A DNA stretch of 64,000 bases from Lucifuga dentata. Taxonomy: Eukaryota > Chordata > Actinopteri > Ophidiiformes > Bythitidae. A program made the translations under genes and the position numbers. The stretch is from contig VXCM01003229.1 in assembly GCA_014773175.1 (NCBI GenBank), positions 1 through 64,000 on the forward strand, written 5' to 3'. The notes under the pieces are model-generated. The model was not told the DNA's origin. It was given only the letters and a program-made list of their open reading frames with translations, and ran no database searches. Shown one piece after another: positions 45,801-58,429 of the stretch (positions within the stretch are counted from its first letter, which is position 1; each line of letters begins with the position of its first letter).

Positions 45801-48800
45801 CCTTGGTTTTTTTCTCCATCTTCGTGGCGTCCCCTTCCTTGCTGCTCTTCAGGGAGACCTCGTCAACCATAGTGGGGATGCCGTTCTCCAAGAGGAACTC
45901 CTCCAGGTCCATGTACTCCAGGTGGAAGTTCTCACCATCGTAGGGAATGGTCTTTTCCCAGATAGTGGGGGTCAGGGCGGCTGAGGGCCCCATCTCGCTC
46001 CCTCCATCACCTGCATCCTCAATATCAGCCAGGCCCAGCTTCTCCTTGTCCGTGTCTAAAAGACAGGAAGACATTTGGTCATATGCACCAGACTGAAGCT
46101 GAAACTGTCTAAACCACAATTTAGTTTTCACTGATGGGGTGAACTTATATGCCATAAGGAAGAAGCACAAGATAGTTTGTGCTTAAGTTTTAAATGTAAG
46201 TCAACAGGGAAACTAGCATGCATCCTGATTTAATAAAGAAAAAAGTGTTTCTCTTCCTGGCAAAATTATAGCAAAATGAAAAAACTCCATTATTGCTGTT
46301 AAATCTGAAATTTCTATAATCCATGTTTTACATCTTAAATTCACTATAATACATCTACATAACAGGCCAGAAGTTTGAGGCCACCCCCAGATTAAAAAAA
46401 AAAAAAAAAAAAAAATCATCAATACGCTGTTTGTTTTACAATTTATTACACAGGAAATGACAAAAACATATAAAATAAATGTAACTAATTAGTTTTCAAG
46501 AAAAATTAGTCAACAGTAGCACATGAGGTAGCCACTCTGGCTACAGAAATGATTATTAATGAAGGCATCAGTCTGTATTAGTGCAGCACTCCTGCTGTGT
46601 TCCAACTCCCTGCTGATGTGTTTTAACATTCTATTCCTGCTGTCTGCCTTCTCCCACATCATTTTGGGATTAACTTGCTACACAGTCTTCTCATGCTAAA
46701 TCTGGGGGTGGCCTCAAACTTCTGACCTGTAGTGTATTACATATTAAATTTATTATAATCCATGTTTTACATCTTAAATTCACTATAATCCATTATTTCT
46801 TTGACCCAGCACCAAGAACATAATAAATGTTTTGCCCTTCACCAAAGCAAAAGCCAACTTTAAAGAGTTTAAATTTTTAATCCATACAAACTTCCACAGC
46901 TTAAAGCCACCTACCTATCAGACCTACCTGGCTTTAGTAAGAGGGTTCTGTCTCCGCTACACCCGGCAACACAGTACACCATCTTTGCAGTAAACATTGC
47001 AGCTACTTAATGTTTGCTTTACTTCATCCAGCTCGTGAACAAACTGTTTCTCTGTCAGACTTATATTTTGAGGCTCATCTCATTTGCTATTAAGTTATGC
47101 AGGGACAGCCCACACACAGAGGAAGTCTAGACACAGCAAAAAAATTAAAAGACCATACTGGTGATTTTGGATGTTTGAGCCCAATAAATACAACCCGCAT
47201 ACGTGTTACATTACTGCCAATCATTTTCCAAGAGATACAACTGGATCACTTGTTTCTTTAAAAAATCGTTTTGACCTATTAGATACCTGTGTTATTATAC
47301 AAAGACTCTTATAAAAATGTATATCCTATAAGCCAATATACATAGGCAGATGCTGGATATTACTTTTTGGCTTATAAATACTAAAACTGTTTTTCCTACC
47401 TTCCAGACTGCCACTGGTTTTAGTTCATTCCAGTATGTTAGAAAAATAAACTTGTACAGTTTACACTTACATCAAAAATCTAACCTTTAAAAGTGGACCT
47501 TGAGACTTGAAACATGAGAGATAAGTTATCCATCAGCAAACAAGAGTCTATTACATTTCTTTAATGAAAGTTACTTAATTTAACCGGTCCAACATTAAGC
47601 TACATGGAAGAAAATGTATGTCTCCTCCAGGGAATTTAGAATCAGACGAAGACTGATTTTACTGAGAAATTAAAAGAGCAATGCCTGCTAAAACACTTAC
47701 ACAAAATTCTGCAATCATGTGTGTCATCAGGTGAAACACTGAATTTGTAATGTGGGTGTATCACCTGAACATTTGATTTTAAAAGGTTAGGGAATTTGGC
47801 AAAATGACATGAAAACTAAAACACGGTTTTTATGTTTTGGAAGATGGTTGCAGTAACATAATATTTATGCAGATAGCATTTGCTAGGCATAAACATGCAA
47901 AATCACCGGTATGGTCCTTTAAACATACAAATTGCAGCTGAACTTCAGCTTTAAACCTTAACTGCTGACATATTTTCGACATAAAAGAACATGTCGACTA
48001 TCAAAAAGGGCTTAAATAACGCTAATTACCAGTATCAATATGAAGTCTGGCGAATATGACATAGCTAATCAATTTTAGCTAGCGTGTTTCTATTCCTAAT
48101 TTGTAGAACACAATTACAACACTAATGCAACTCTGATAGAACATTGTAGCAGCAAATTATTGTTTATTGGGTAGACATATATATACACCACCTGCTGTAT
48201 TAGCTTCTTTTTTTTAATGTTTTTTTTTTTTTAAAGACTTTAACTCGTTTTATATCGATTTAGTTAACTGTCTCCCCTGCTTTCGGCTTTTTCCGGATAA
48301 ACTCGGTCGCCTCTCTGGCGGCTCGATACTTCGACTCGTGCAGCTCGTGAATTTGCTGGACTCACCGTCGTCACCATCCAGTATGTTCGGCGGAGGCATT
48401 TCCATTATTTTCTTCAAAACCACCGGGATTGAACCCGGGGCCCCCGTGATCGAATCCACCGTGATCACAATTGGCTCCACCGACATTATTCCCCACTTGT
48501 TAGCTGTTTGTCACGCAGTAAGTCAGCAAACAAGCTTTGCAGTAATCCCCTTAGATCGATAACGTTACCCGGTTGGCTTCACAGGATCTCTCGTATGTTT
48601 TTAAACATAAAGTCCACTTAAAAATCCACGGCGAGCTTCAACGTATCACCACCTGCTCGCTGCGTGGCCTAATTTCTCTCAACAATTAGCTGCTCAAAGG
48701 TTTTGATATCCAGAACAAACTGCACATCATTGCGTTCATAGGTGGTATTCATCTCTACGTCACTAATGTATTTTTTTCTGTCGCTAAAGGGGCGGGGTTA

Positions 48801-51800
48801 ATAGCGAGGAGCCAATGGGCGTCGCACGTCGCACTAAGCTGAAATCTCATTGGTTGGCCGTGTTGCGTCTCTCCTCCAGTAGCAAACCTGTAAGGAAAGA
48901 AAACGTGCCACGAGATATTTTAAACATGTAGGAATAACGAGGTTTTTGAGGTGAACAGCACTTTCTGTTCATGTTCAGATTTTTTTTACACTTTTTTACA
49001 CGGAGAAACACCAACAGGAATATTTAGGAGAATTCAGGAACTCGGTATAATTTAGATATAATAAGAAACCTATAATGTCACAGCACAACCATCAGAAATA
49101 AATTTGTAATCATACAACCATTACAAATCTGTTAAATTACTTTATACATATTTATTTGGGCGCTTAAATGACCCTGAACAACAACATGCAGCTCAGGCTA
49201 CATGTTGTTCTTCCACCCTCCCTTTGTCCTCCTTTTGCTGCACCAGCCCACTCCTCTCACATGTGAAAAACATGTGCAGTGCCCTCATTACATATAGATC
49301 ATGCAGGGAGGGCGGTGCTGCCTACGTGCAGCTAAAAACCATAGAAAGCAGCTCATGCTAAGGTTAAAGATCTGTTATATGAAAGTCTATGAGAATAAAC
49401 TGCATGTGCAATATCACTTTCCCATCAGCTACCAGTCTGTTTGTCATGAAGCAATTAAATAGCAAGGACAAAAACACTTCTCAGAGAATAGATTAGACTT
49501 CACTGAAATGAAATATGAATTATACTCAGGAAAAAGTCTGCTATTTTCATTTTTTTTTCATTTCCTGAAGACAAGATGCACATGCATTTCATCCTCAGCT
49601 CAATCATCATCAGAGGGAGCAGAAAGCAAAACACAGCTGCATGGCAAGTACCGTACATCCTGTTTTCTTTCAGAGACAAATGAATTAAAAGAGACGTCAT
49701 CCATGTCTTTCAAAACCTCCATTGCACGGAGTAATAGTTGTGTCAGTGAGGCTGTGTGTGTGTGTGTGTGGCACGTATGTTTATTGCATGTGTCACACAG
49801 AATCTGTTTCTGTCACAACAGGACACAGAGGTTAAAGCCTTCAAGGTCAGGTACTGCGATTGCAGAGGGAGTTTCTGGAATAAAAATCCAGAAAAACCAA
49901 AAGCACTCATGTTTACAGTGAATATTTACATATGAACCATCCAGTTTATTTCTCCGTTGCCGTCCAAGCGAATCATATTCCACAAATCTAAACAAAATGT
50001 AAATATTTTCAAATTGTCTGATTTGGTCACATGGCTCTTCCTTTTTGCTGCACTGCTGTAATTACTTCTGAAAATATTAGTCTCAAGCTGTAATGAACAA
50101 AATCTTTCCAGTTCTCAAATACAACTACCAAAGCGTCATTACCGAAAAAAAATATATTTACTGACCTTGAGAACCATTTAACACCGTTAGACAATTTAAT
50201 AACATAAATGACATGACACAAACTTCACCCATGACCCCATAATAACATGTATCTGTTTTTAAGTGTATATTATGTATGTGCAGGTGATTCAATACTGCAA
50301 CCTACATGACGGAAGCAAAATATAATGAAAATTTATAGGAGCTGTTTCACAGACTGCAGAGATGGGAGGATGTGACATATGGTATTTATACACTTGAGAT
50401 CACGTGTTTGTGTGGCCTAAGAGAAGGAGACAGAAAAATCCTCCCAGCCTGCAAACAGAGGTAAACACACACCACCTGACTTCATAAAAGATTTAACAGG
50501 CTAACAGTCTAGCTAGCTAGTTATCAGAACCATCAGCACATTATCATGGAAAACAAACATTTTCTACAGTCCAGTAGTCAGCCTTAACTTTCGGTGATTG
50601 TCAGAGGAATGATGACATGATGTGTAGCTGAAGGTAAAGATCTACTTTGGATTTGGCCAAAACAACGCAGAGAAGCCAGATGCAAGAGCGGCAACAGACA
50701 AGGATGGCTGCATGACAGCAAATTTGATCTGTGTGACTACAATGTCATTCCCCTGACTGGCAAAGTTAATAAAAAATGAATGAACTTCTCTGAAAGCAGG
50801 ATTTGTTGTCAACATGACTGTGCAATTTAGAGCAGATCCCTCCAAAATGCAATTTGACCCATTATCTATTCAATTATAGGACCATGGAAAACTTCTTCTG
50901 AACAATTAAATATATATGTCAACATCATTTAAAGCATCTAAACATCAATAGAATCATACGGTGGTCATCAAATGTCTCCAAATTGCTTTTGTGTGACGTA
51001 TGATTTAAAAATAGACTATATGAACTTAAAAGAGCCACATTAGCTCTGTCTCAGTGTAACCACATTATCTGCCTTGAATCTAAATAATCAAAACCAGGTT
51101 GACACAGATGGCAAACAGAGCAATCTAGTGATTTAATCATGAATCTACACAGCCTGCCAGCCTCTTTGCACACGCACAAGCACAACACACATGCGCATGC
51201 ACGCGCACACACACACACACACACACACATACCTGAACTACCACCCGTGACAGNCACATGCGCATGCACGCGCACACACACACACACACACACACACATA
51301 CCTGAACTACCACCCGTGACAGATGAAAGCAGATGACATACAGATAAGCACAGAATTATCAGCGCATCACTAATTATTTACTGAGATTTGGTATAGGAAA
51401 AAATAAATAAATAAATAAAATTAAAGACAATAATATTTTTGCTTGTCCACTGTTGATAAAACTGTCCAAGTGTTCTCTTTTATCTGATTAACTTATTCCT
51501 GCAGTAAGATTTGTTTAAGGAAAAACAGCAAGTATAAGCTTTGCTAAGATGTTAAAGGACCTTGCGGTCCATGCATGTTTGAGCCTAATATATGCAATTT
51601 TCATACATGTAACGTTACTAACAATCATTTCCCAAAGCATACTACTGGAACAGTGAATTAAAAATGTTTTTCCTACCTTCCATACCTCCATTGGTTTCAG
51701 TTCTGCTATTAAAATCAACTTGTTGATACTTGAAATGTTCTTGGGATAGGTAATCCATCATCACCAACAAGACGTGTATTCAGGTTTTTTTTTTCTAAGT

Positions 51801-53076
51801 TATGTAATTTTAACATTTAAGCACAATAAAAAGTGCAGAGTGAATGTATGCCTCCACCAGGGAATATAGTCCCAAAAGAAGACCTGTGTTTATGGAAAAA
51901 TTTAAAGGACCGTGACTTCATAAGGCTGCATAACTATTAGCAGGAGAAACATGGATTTTTAAGGTGGGTGTATCACTTGAATATTTGATTTTGAAAGATT
52001 AAGAGATTTTGCAAAATATCAGGAAAGCTGAAATACGGTTTTATCCTTTGGGAAATGATTGTCAGTAATGTAACATGTATGAAAATTGAACATATTAGGC
52101 TCAAACATGCAAACTGGTTCTTTAAAGACAAACTGGGGTCAGTCAGAAGTTGAAGAGAAGATTTAATGTGTGTGGAACGGAGAGAATTGCTGCATCACAG
52201 AGCATCTTAATATATTACAACTTCCTTACTAAGCAAGTAGTTGTATTGTGTAGACATATTACATCACAGGAAAACAACCAGGAAAAAATGTGTAAAACAG
52301 GCTAAATCACAATATTATGATAATCATCATCACTAACTATATTTATTCTTATAACGTATTGCTTGATTAAGTACCACCTCTGCGCAAAACAAAATATCAA
52401 AGTGACCAACAACCTCACCCATTCTTTTGTAAATTATTTGCTATAATAACACAATTTCCATAGATTTAAACTATTTTGACTGTCTATAGAAATTTCCAGG
52501 GCCATCTAGCACACCATCAGTGGGAGCTTCAACTACCACCAGTGGTACATGTACCACAGTTTGAGAACCACTCTGCTTGACTACTTCTGCCTGGCTTTCA
52601 CCTGGCTAGTTGTGACACATCCCAAACCCTGTTGCAGTGTTGCCCAACTAGTTTTCCCCCAAGGGCCAAATTATGTCAAGCAAAGCATGCCAAGCCCCCC
52701 CCAGTACAGTGGGTAGTTGTCTGTTGGAGCCAATTAACACTCACAACAATTAAAGTCAAATCCAGCTCTGCAGTGAGGTCAATTGATGCAATGCTGCTAA
52801 TCTTTGGATTCTACCAACAGGAATGCATTCGACAGGAAGCACATCTCTGCAAAGTCCCAACACGGTCAGCTCAGGTGTTGTTACGTAATACACACGCACT
52901 TTGCAGAAATTGTTAAAAAAAAAAAAAAGCATTAAACAAACACCTGCTTAAACACACACACACACACACACACATCTCTGTCTCACTGACAGATACTTAC
53001 TGTTGTCATCAAAGGTCGGGTAAGAAAACGGAAATTCAAGAATAGTCTTAAAAATCTCCGGGATCTCTGTAGTCAT
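42896..53076 (-). CDS. TEF: Thyrotroph embryonic factor (PAR-bZIP), two alternative first exons
   Basis: Circadian-output transcription factor that binds D-box DNA (RTTAYGTAAY) as a dimer. Shared exons: 45651-46055, 44511-44731, 42896-43111 (stop TAA 42896-42898). Alternative first exons: 1a 48366-48486 (ATG 48486) and 1b 53001-53076 (ATG 53076). Both end in phase 1 and join exon 2 cleanly, giving 320 and 305 aa; human TEF is 303 aa. Exon 2 has the conserved activation block [19 protein letters not shown]. Exon 3 holds the proline/acid-rich region ([25 protein letters not shown]). The last exon has the basic region ([21 protein letters not shown]) and zipper leucines. TEF is chosen over HLF/DBP by the zipper sequence and by ZC3H7B/PHF5A neighbours. 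Introns carry MITE copies 7 and 8. Confidence 0.94.
44176..44310. repeat. Assembly duplication around N 44243 (TEF intron 3)
   Basis: 67 bases exact on both sides, ending in (AT)n. Confidence 0.85.
44290..44420. repeat. Cryptic palindromic AT/CT repeat
   Basis: Alternating ATATAT and TCTCTATATATAGAGATA units, self-complementary over about 130 bp, in TEF intron 3. This probably explains the nearby assembly break. Confidence 0.8.
45315..45440. repeat. 126-bp segment shared with TEF intron 1 (copy A)
   Basis: Begins ACTTGTTTCTTTAAAAAAT and ends GGATATTAGTTTTGGCTTG. About 88% identical by eye to 47248-47373, in the same orientation. Confidence 0.8.
46312..46795. mobile_element. TIR element (46356-46736) flanked by a direct repeat, TEF intron 1
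   Basis: TACATAACAGGCCAGAAGTT (left) matches the complement of the right end (ACTTCTGACCTGTAGTGTA). The inverted repeats extend about 38 bp through the shared GAGGCCACCCCCAGATT. This is a Tc1/mariner-like non-autonomous element. Outside it, TAATCCATGTTTTACATCTT and following bases occur on both flanks (about 46318-46350 and 46755-46790). Confidence 0.7.
47145..47922. mobile_element. TTAA-family MITE, copy 7 (older, with internal insertion)
   Basis: TTAAAAGACCATACTGGTG to ACCGGTATGGTCCTTTAA. 778 bp, longer than other copies because about 126 bp (47248-47373) are inserted in its left part. Located in TEF intron 1. Confidence 0.8.
48366..48486 (-). CDS. TEF: TEF alternative first exon 1a
   Basis: Starts [15 protein letters not shown] and contains [12 protein letters not shown], the block also present in the long vertebrate TEF form (VLKKLMENPP). 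It ends in a GTGAGT donor, phase 1. The upstream region has a GC box and CCAAT words. Confidence 0.9.
48487..48900 (-). promoter_or_regulatory. Putative TEF promoter for exon 1a
   Basis: GC box GGGGCGGGG at 48789-48797, CCAAT at 48812-48816 (plus) and ATTGG at 48849-48853. Local CpG content is higher than in the surroundings. Inferred from position. Confidence 0.5.
48901..51551. other. TEF exon 1b intron, gene-free sequence
   Basis: No exon or RNA gene seen. Contains a short (TG)n at 49757-49770 and the CA-rich assembly duplication at 51188-51322. Confidence 0.5.
51188..51322. repeat. Assembly duplication around N 51254, with (CA)n
   Basis: A 66-base copy before the N and a 68-base copy after it. 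They differ by one CA unit, as expected for two alleles or a sequencing slip. Confidence 0.8.
51552..52125. mobile_element. TTAA-family MITE, copy 8 (young, opposite orientation)
   Basis: TTAAAGGACCTTGCGGTCC to ACTGGTTCTTTAA, 574 bp. The interior runs in the reverse direction compared with copies 4, 5, 10 and 11. It lies in the intron after TEF exon 1b. Confidence 0.9.
52880..52889. promoter_or_regulatory. Perfect PAR-bZIP D-box near TEF exon 1b
   Basis: GTTACGTAAT matches RTTAYGTAAY exactly, about 110 bp inside the intron after TEF exon 1b. This is the target motif of TEF itself. Chance expectation is roughly 0.5 per 64 kb. Confidence 0.45.
53001..53076 (-). CDS. TEF: TEF alternative first exon 1b
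   Basis: Short exon, [20 protein letters not shown] and five more codons, ending in donor GTAAGTATCT in phase 1. The join to exon 2 gives FDDN-NTDKEKLG. This resembles the short alternative N-terminus of vertebrate TEF produced from a separate promoter. Confidence 0.85.
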
Positions 53077-53707
53077 GTTTGTTACCTTAAACTTATTTGT
53101 TTAAAAACAAAAAAAACGCTTCGAAGCCACACGCCTGATATGAATGGAGCTCAATAAGGAGAACCATCCGATTAAAATAAAAAAGAAACTTCCGGAAGTC
53201 GATCACATGCCTCTGACGGCTCCAAAAAGCGCTTCAGAAACTCAAAAACTTCAACTCTGCACGGGTTACTTAACAGACCCTCCGCTCCCTGCAGCCAATC
53301 AGCAGCGCGCTCTCTCTGGGCGTACGACACGGCAAAGACGGAAAGAGCAGCGATTGGTCTTTACAGATATTCGTCACAGCGGTACCAGCCAATCCCAGGC
53401 CGAGTTGGTATTGCTAAAGGTGAACGCTCATGCAGCAGATTGTTATGGAATAAAACAGGGAGATTTCACATTGGTTCCCTGCTGCTCATTTCGACTCAGA
53501 AAGGATCTAGAATGATCCTGGAGATCCAGAATGTTCTTCTACAACCACGAAGACACATTAATCTATTTTGTTACGCTTAATTAAACAGATTAATGCATTA
53601 CATCGATTCAGATCAGAGTACTAATGTGCTGATTCTAATCAGCTCGTCGTCACGTGTTATTCTTTTTGTTACGGGCTCTCACACAGACACGTGACTACCT
53701 CTTTTTT
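53077..53707 (-). promoter_or_regulatory. Putative TEF promoter for exon 1b, with CCAAT words and two E-boxes
   Basis: CCAAT words at 53295-53299 and 53389-53393, inverted ATTGG at 53353-53357. Two perfect CACGTG E-boxes lie at 53651-53656 and 53688-53693, 37 bases apart. E-boxes are the CLOCK/BMAL1 site, and TEF is a clock output gene. Confidence 0.5.
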
Positions 53708-54201
53708 TTAAAGGACTATGCTGGTGGCTTTGCATATTTGAGCCCAGTATATTGTATATGTACAACCTGCATACACGTCACCTTACTGACAGCCTTTTCC
53801 AAAATATACTACTGGAACAGTAAATATCTTTTTTTCCCCTATATTCCAGACTGCCATTGGTTTTACTTCATTCCAGTACATTATTAAAATCAACTTTAGA
53901 GACTTGAAACATGCTTGAGATACGTAATCCACCACAGTAAACATGATGTCTATTCTTTTTTTTTTTGGTCAAAGTAACTTCAATCAGTCCAACATGGAGC
54001 TGTACAGAAGACAAGTATGTCTCAGCCAGTCCCAGGAGAAGACTTTTTACCAAGAAATTAAAAATAAATGTCCCTTCTATACATGTGAGCAGGTGAAACA
54101 TTGAATTTTAAGGTGTTTGTATCACCTGAACATTTGATTTTGAAAGATTAGGAAATCTGGCAAAATAACAGAAAAACTAAAATACAGTTGAGGGCCTTTA
54201 A
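53708..54201. mobile_element. TTAA-family MITE, copy 9 (older)
   Basis: Left end TTAAAGGACTATGCTGGTGG. The right end is shortened (AGGGCCTTTAA follows AAAATACAG). It lies immediately upstream of the E-box pair. Confidence 0.75.
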
Positions 54202-57200
54202 AAAAAGTATTATGACCAAAATTATATGCTTGAAAAAAAAAAGAAAAAAAAAGAAAAACAATACACATATTCTAAAACAATCTGTTTATTAAATGCTTTC
54301 AAGAGATTTGGTCCATTGTGTGATCATGAACTTTAAACCAGGGAGGAGAAAAAAGAAAACAAAGTCAGGAAGATAAAACAAAAAGACAACAAAATGGAAA
54401 AATACAGTACAAAAAGAGGCCTTTTTTTCAACTTCTTACAGCCCTGGTTTCTTTATTCCAGTTGTTGAAAACAATTCAATTAACCATTAAATTTTAACTG
54501 AATGACACCACACTCAGTAAGATTTGTGTGGCTGTGTAGGTGTGTGTTGGTGCTGGGAATCAAATGACACAAACTGTATCTGCATATTTGCTAGCAGGAC
54601 GGGAGAGAGGCGCGTCATGTTAGTTAAACCGTGTCGTTTTGTTCCACTGCAGCAGGAAGAACATCTGCATTTAGGAACCACAACTGAAGCACAAACTCGG
54701 GTCGGAGTGATGCTAAAGCCAGATAAGGCACCGCTCTGTTTTCCACGCTTCTGTGGAAGGAACAAATCCTTATCTACGTTTCAGCTGCCAAATATATCTG
54801 GCTTTGCATGATCAGGATGTGAAGACAAAAAAAGTGTTTGTAAATATCAAACGTGCACATTTGATAACAATATGCAAAATCAATATGCAAATCTGAATGA
54901 GCTGTAGAGTCTCAAAGCTTTTGGCCTCAAGAGTTTCACAAGTCTGCCAACCCTCTGTCACTTTTTTCAGCATAAAATAGCAGTAAAATGGTGTTTGGTA
55001 TTGTCGGCTCAGAAGAACATCACCTTACATCTAAGACAGGGAATCTCAACCAATAGTGATGAGTAATACGTAGACTTTTTGAACAGTTAAATGTAAGGAT
55101 AAAGCAACAGCAACCTGCTTCCCCTGAGTTTGTGTCACGATCACCATCCACCTTCCTTTAACAACACACACACACACACATACACAGAACATGCAGCGCA
55201 GGAACCCACGGATTTCTCTTTTCCTGTGTGTCACATCTATTCATCAACACTATCCTTTCTCCAACAATGGAAGAGCGGCCTCGCCTCAAACGCTCGGATA
55301 AATACTTCCTGGTAAATGAACACCAACAAATGTTAACGACAGTGTTTGAGCCAAAAATGAAGGTTTGCCTTGTTTTTGGCCGACGGCTGGTGTTAAATAT
55401 TTAAATATGCTACAGCTGACAACATGAATGTCAAAGAGCATTTGGGATCTCCTATTACCTTTCCGGTCTCAACCCAACAACCTTTAACGAAACGGGACAA
55501 CTTTTCCACTGCCACAGAAAAAAAAAAACTCCACCATCTCTTATCTAAATTACATCATAAGGGAGTCTAAGTATTATTATAGGTATCAGATATCATATAC
55601 CGTATATAGTGAGTAGGATTATACAATAGCAGTATGTATCATCTTATAGATGTAATATATTGAATAAGGCTATAAGGGAGTATATAGGCTTCTATGTATG
55701 CTTTAGTTTCATTCATCAACTGTCACTTTAAATTTAAATTAATTTTTTTTCTTTGGCCTTTGCCCAAACAACCCTAAATCCTCCAAACAGCTCAGATAAC
55801 ATTAACATCCTGTTTAATGTTCTGACAGCAGGTTTCAATCCTTAATCTGCTCGCTGCACTGCTGCATACACAGAAGCATATTTACTGTTAATTATTATAT
55901 TCATACATGGATACATATATAAAGAGAGAGTTATACATTGCAATTAACATACATATATCAATAGCGTATAGAAGAGAAATAGAAATAGTCAATAGATAGC
56001 AATCATTATGTCATCATATTCATCATAATACTAGGAGTAGTAATACAATCCCTCAAAGAAGCTAATCCTGGGCCGTTCCAGACGTTTCTAAAACGCTGAA
56101 CTTAGGGTCAATCCACACCAGCTGTTTCATGAAGTGACTTTTTAGGAGCCTGATGATAAAGATGTTGAGGTCTTTGGCGTCGCATCAATCTCTCCATTTT
56201 GAGTTGAGACGGATGGAGTACAGACAAAGCTGCGACATCACGAAACACAAGATTTTTTGTTTAATGATCTCGTCTAGAGGTAAAAATGTCTTTACAGTTT
56301 CTGCTGCTCCGAAGCTAACAAGCCGGTCGTGTTTCATGATACGGTTTGACTGTCATGTTCGCAATTCAAGGAGTTTAAGCTAATTTCTTGATTTTATGTT
56401 TGCTAAATGCTATGAATGTTAAACCAGTGTGACTTCTTTGAGATTTTTTTTTTATTTATTTATACATGCATTTTAACTAAACAAGTCACAAGTTGCGTGG
56501 CTGACTCCATGTCTACTTATCAGATCTCAGTGTAAAGATTTAACCCTCAGTCATCCGTTTCTTCATCCTTAAACCAAAATTAAATCAACCTGAGCTCCAA
56601 TCTCTTCTTGCAAACCCCGTCTGGAACGGCCCACACAGAAGGAAAAATTCAAAAACAAAAAAGAATCATAACAAAAATTACTATAGTCATCTAATTCAGC
56701 GATACATGTCATATAGCAATACCTCAATGACAAGAAGTTCTCCTATGTCAATACAAGTTTCAGGTTATATATTTAATTAAGCTTAACTGCTAAGTCATCA
56801 TTTATTATTAGTAGTATACTGATATTTGTAAATATGTATAATGTGTATAAGTATCTGAATATAGACATACCTCCATCATGTCTCTGTCCTTATTAGAGGC
56901 TAGAATAAGACTGCAACAGATGTCTTGCCTTTCTGTGCGCACTTGTTTTTGCATGTGTGTGTGTGTGTGTGTGAGTGTGTTGTTTATAGGCACAATGTAT
57001 GGCGCTAATCATTTCCCTGTGTTAAGCTGGCAGGTTTCTGGTTTCCCATAATGACACATTTATCTTCGGGGCGACCGTTAGCTTCTGGATGTCAGGGATT
57101 TCCATTTGAAGGCTTCGGTAGCACTTTTTGTTTTCAGCGCGATAATGACCCTACTTCAACTGAAGATGTGACCAACCTGCTCTTACTTTACTTTGAATTT

Positions 57201-58392
57201 ATCTTTATAATCTCAGAAATGTCCATAGAAAAATATATTTTAATCATATATCCTTGAGCTTCAGTTTTGCCTTAACTCATTTTGTTACGAACCTTTTTTT
57301 CTTACATTAACATAGAGCGTTTTTCTTCTCAGCACTCATTCTGGTCACTATGCTTCAGTCACGTGGGTTATTATATTTGAATGTTATCTGTCATCTGAGC
57401 TGATTTCATTCTGAAAGCAGCTCTAATCAAACAGCTAAGCCGCTTACTAGTGCTGTTACATTTATGTGATATTAATAACCCGTCAGTTGCTTTGGCAGAA
57501 ATTGTGTCAAGCTGTTTGCTTTGTGCGCTTTCGCTGCTGAAGCTGCGGCTTGTTAGATGTAGCTGATGAGATTTATGTGAATTTATGTTTTTGATTTATC
57601 ACATTTTCAGCTTTCTTACATGCCTTGAGAAACTTAAACTCAAGTTTGTGTGGTTTGTTGACATTAGTTGACAGCAAACAAGTTGTGTGTTTGTCACTGC
57701 TCATCCCATGCAGGACCGGTTGGGATAGCTATCTAAGGGCCTGCTGGAAAATGGTGAAATCAAACAGGTTTGGTTTGGTTTGTATAATTACATACATTCC
57801 ACAACCATAAAATATCTAAATGACTGATTTCCTTGTTTTAAAGGCCTGTGCAGGCGTTACATTCATAGCTATTCTACCAATATGGCAGACAATATAACAA
57901 GGAAGTTCAACTCCGACTGGAGAAAAAAAAAAAAAATTACGCTCAAAAATCACTAATCCCCAGATAATTATTTCATCCAAATAATTTTTATCTGCATATG
58001 AAGGAGAGTAGGACTTGGCTGTCACAGAGCTTAATGAGGCGTGTCCAGCAAGTTCCTCTTTATGCTGCTAAATTTGGAGGCTCTTCAGTTTTACCTGGCT
58101 TTGACAGCACTGAGGACACACCGCCGTTAAAACGCCACGAGTGTCAGAGCGCCGTGCTTCAAGGGAGTTTTGAGTTGATAAGCATTTAGTAGCTGCGACC
58201 AGCGCGGCCAACCGAGCATCGTTTCAGTGCTGCTTTCTTAAATAAAGTGGCGCCTGGTGGACACGGAACCTCGGCGTGAAGAAGCGACGTGCCACTTCAG
58301 TCTAACATGGGAACACGAGCTGCTCATTTTAGTCAGAGCAAAACATAAAAGGGATTCCTGCGGTATCGTCTGCTGAGGGGAACAGCAGCACG

Positions 58393-58429
<37 letters not shown>

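Noticed and set aside
49508..49921. 137-codon plus-strand frame
   Set aside because: Composition is unlike protein, it crosses a TG repeat, and no homologue is recognised; it lies in a TEF intron.
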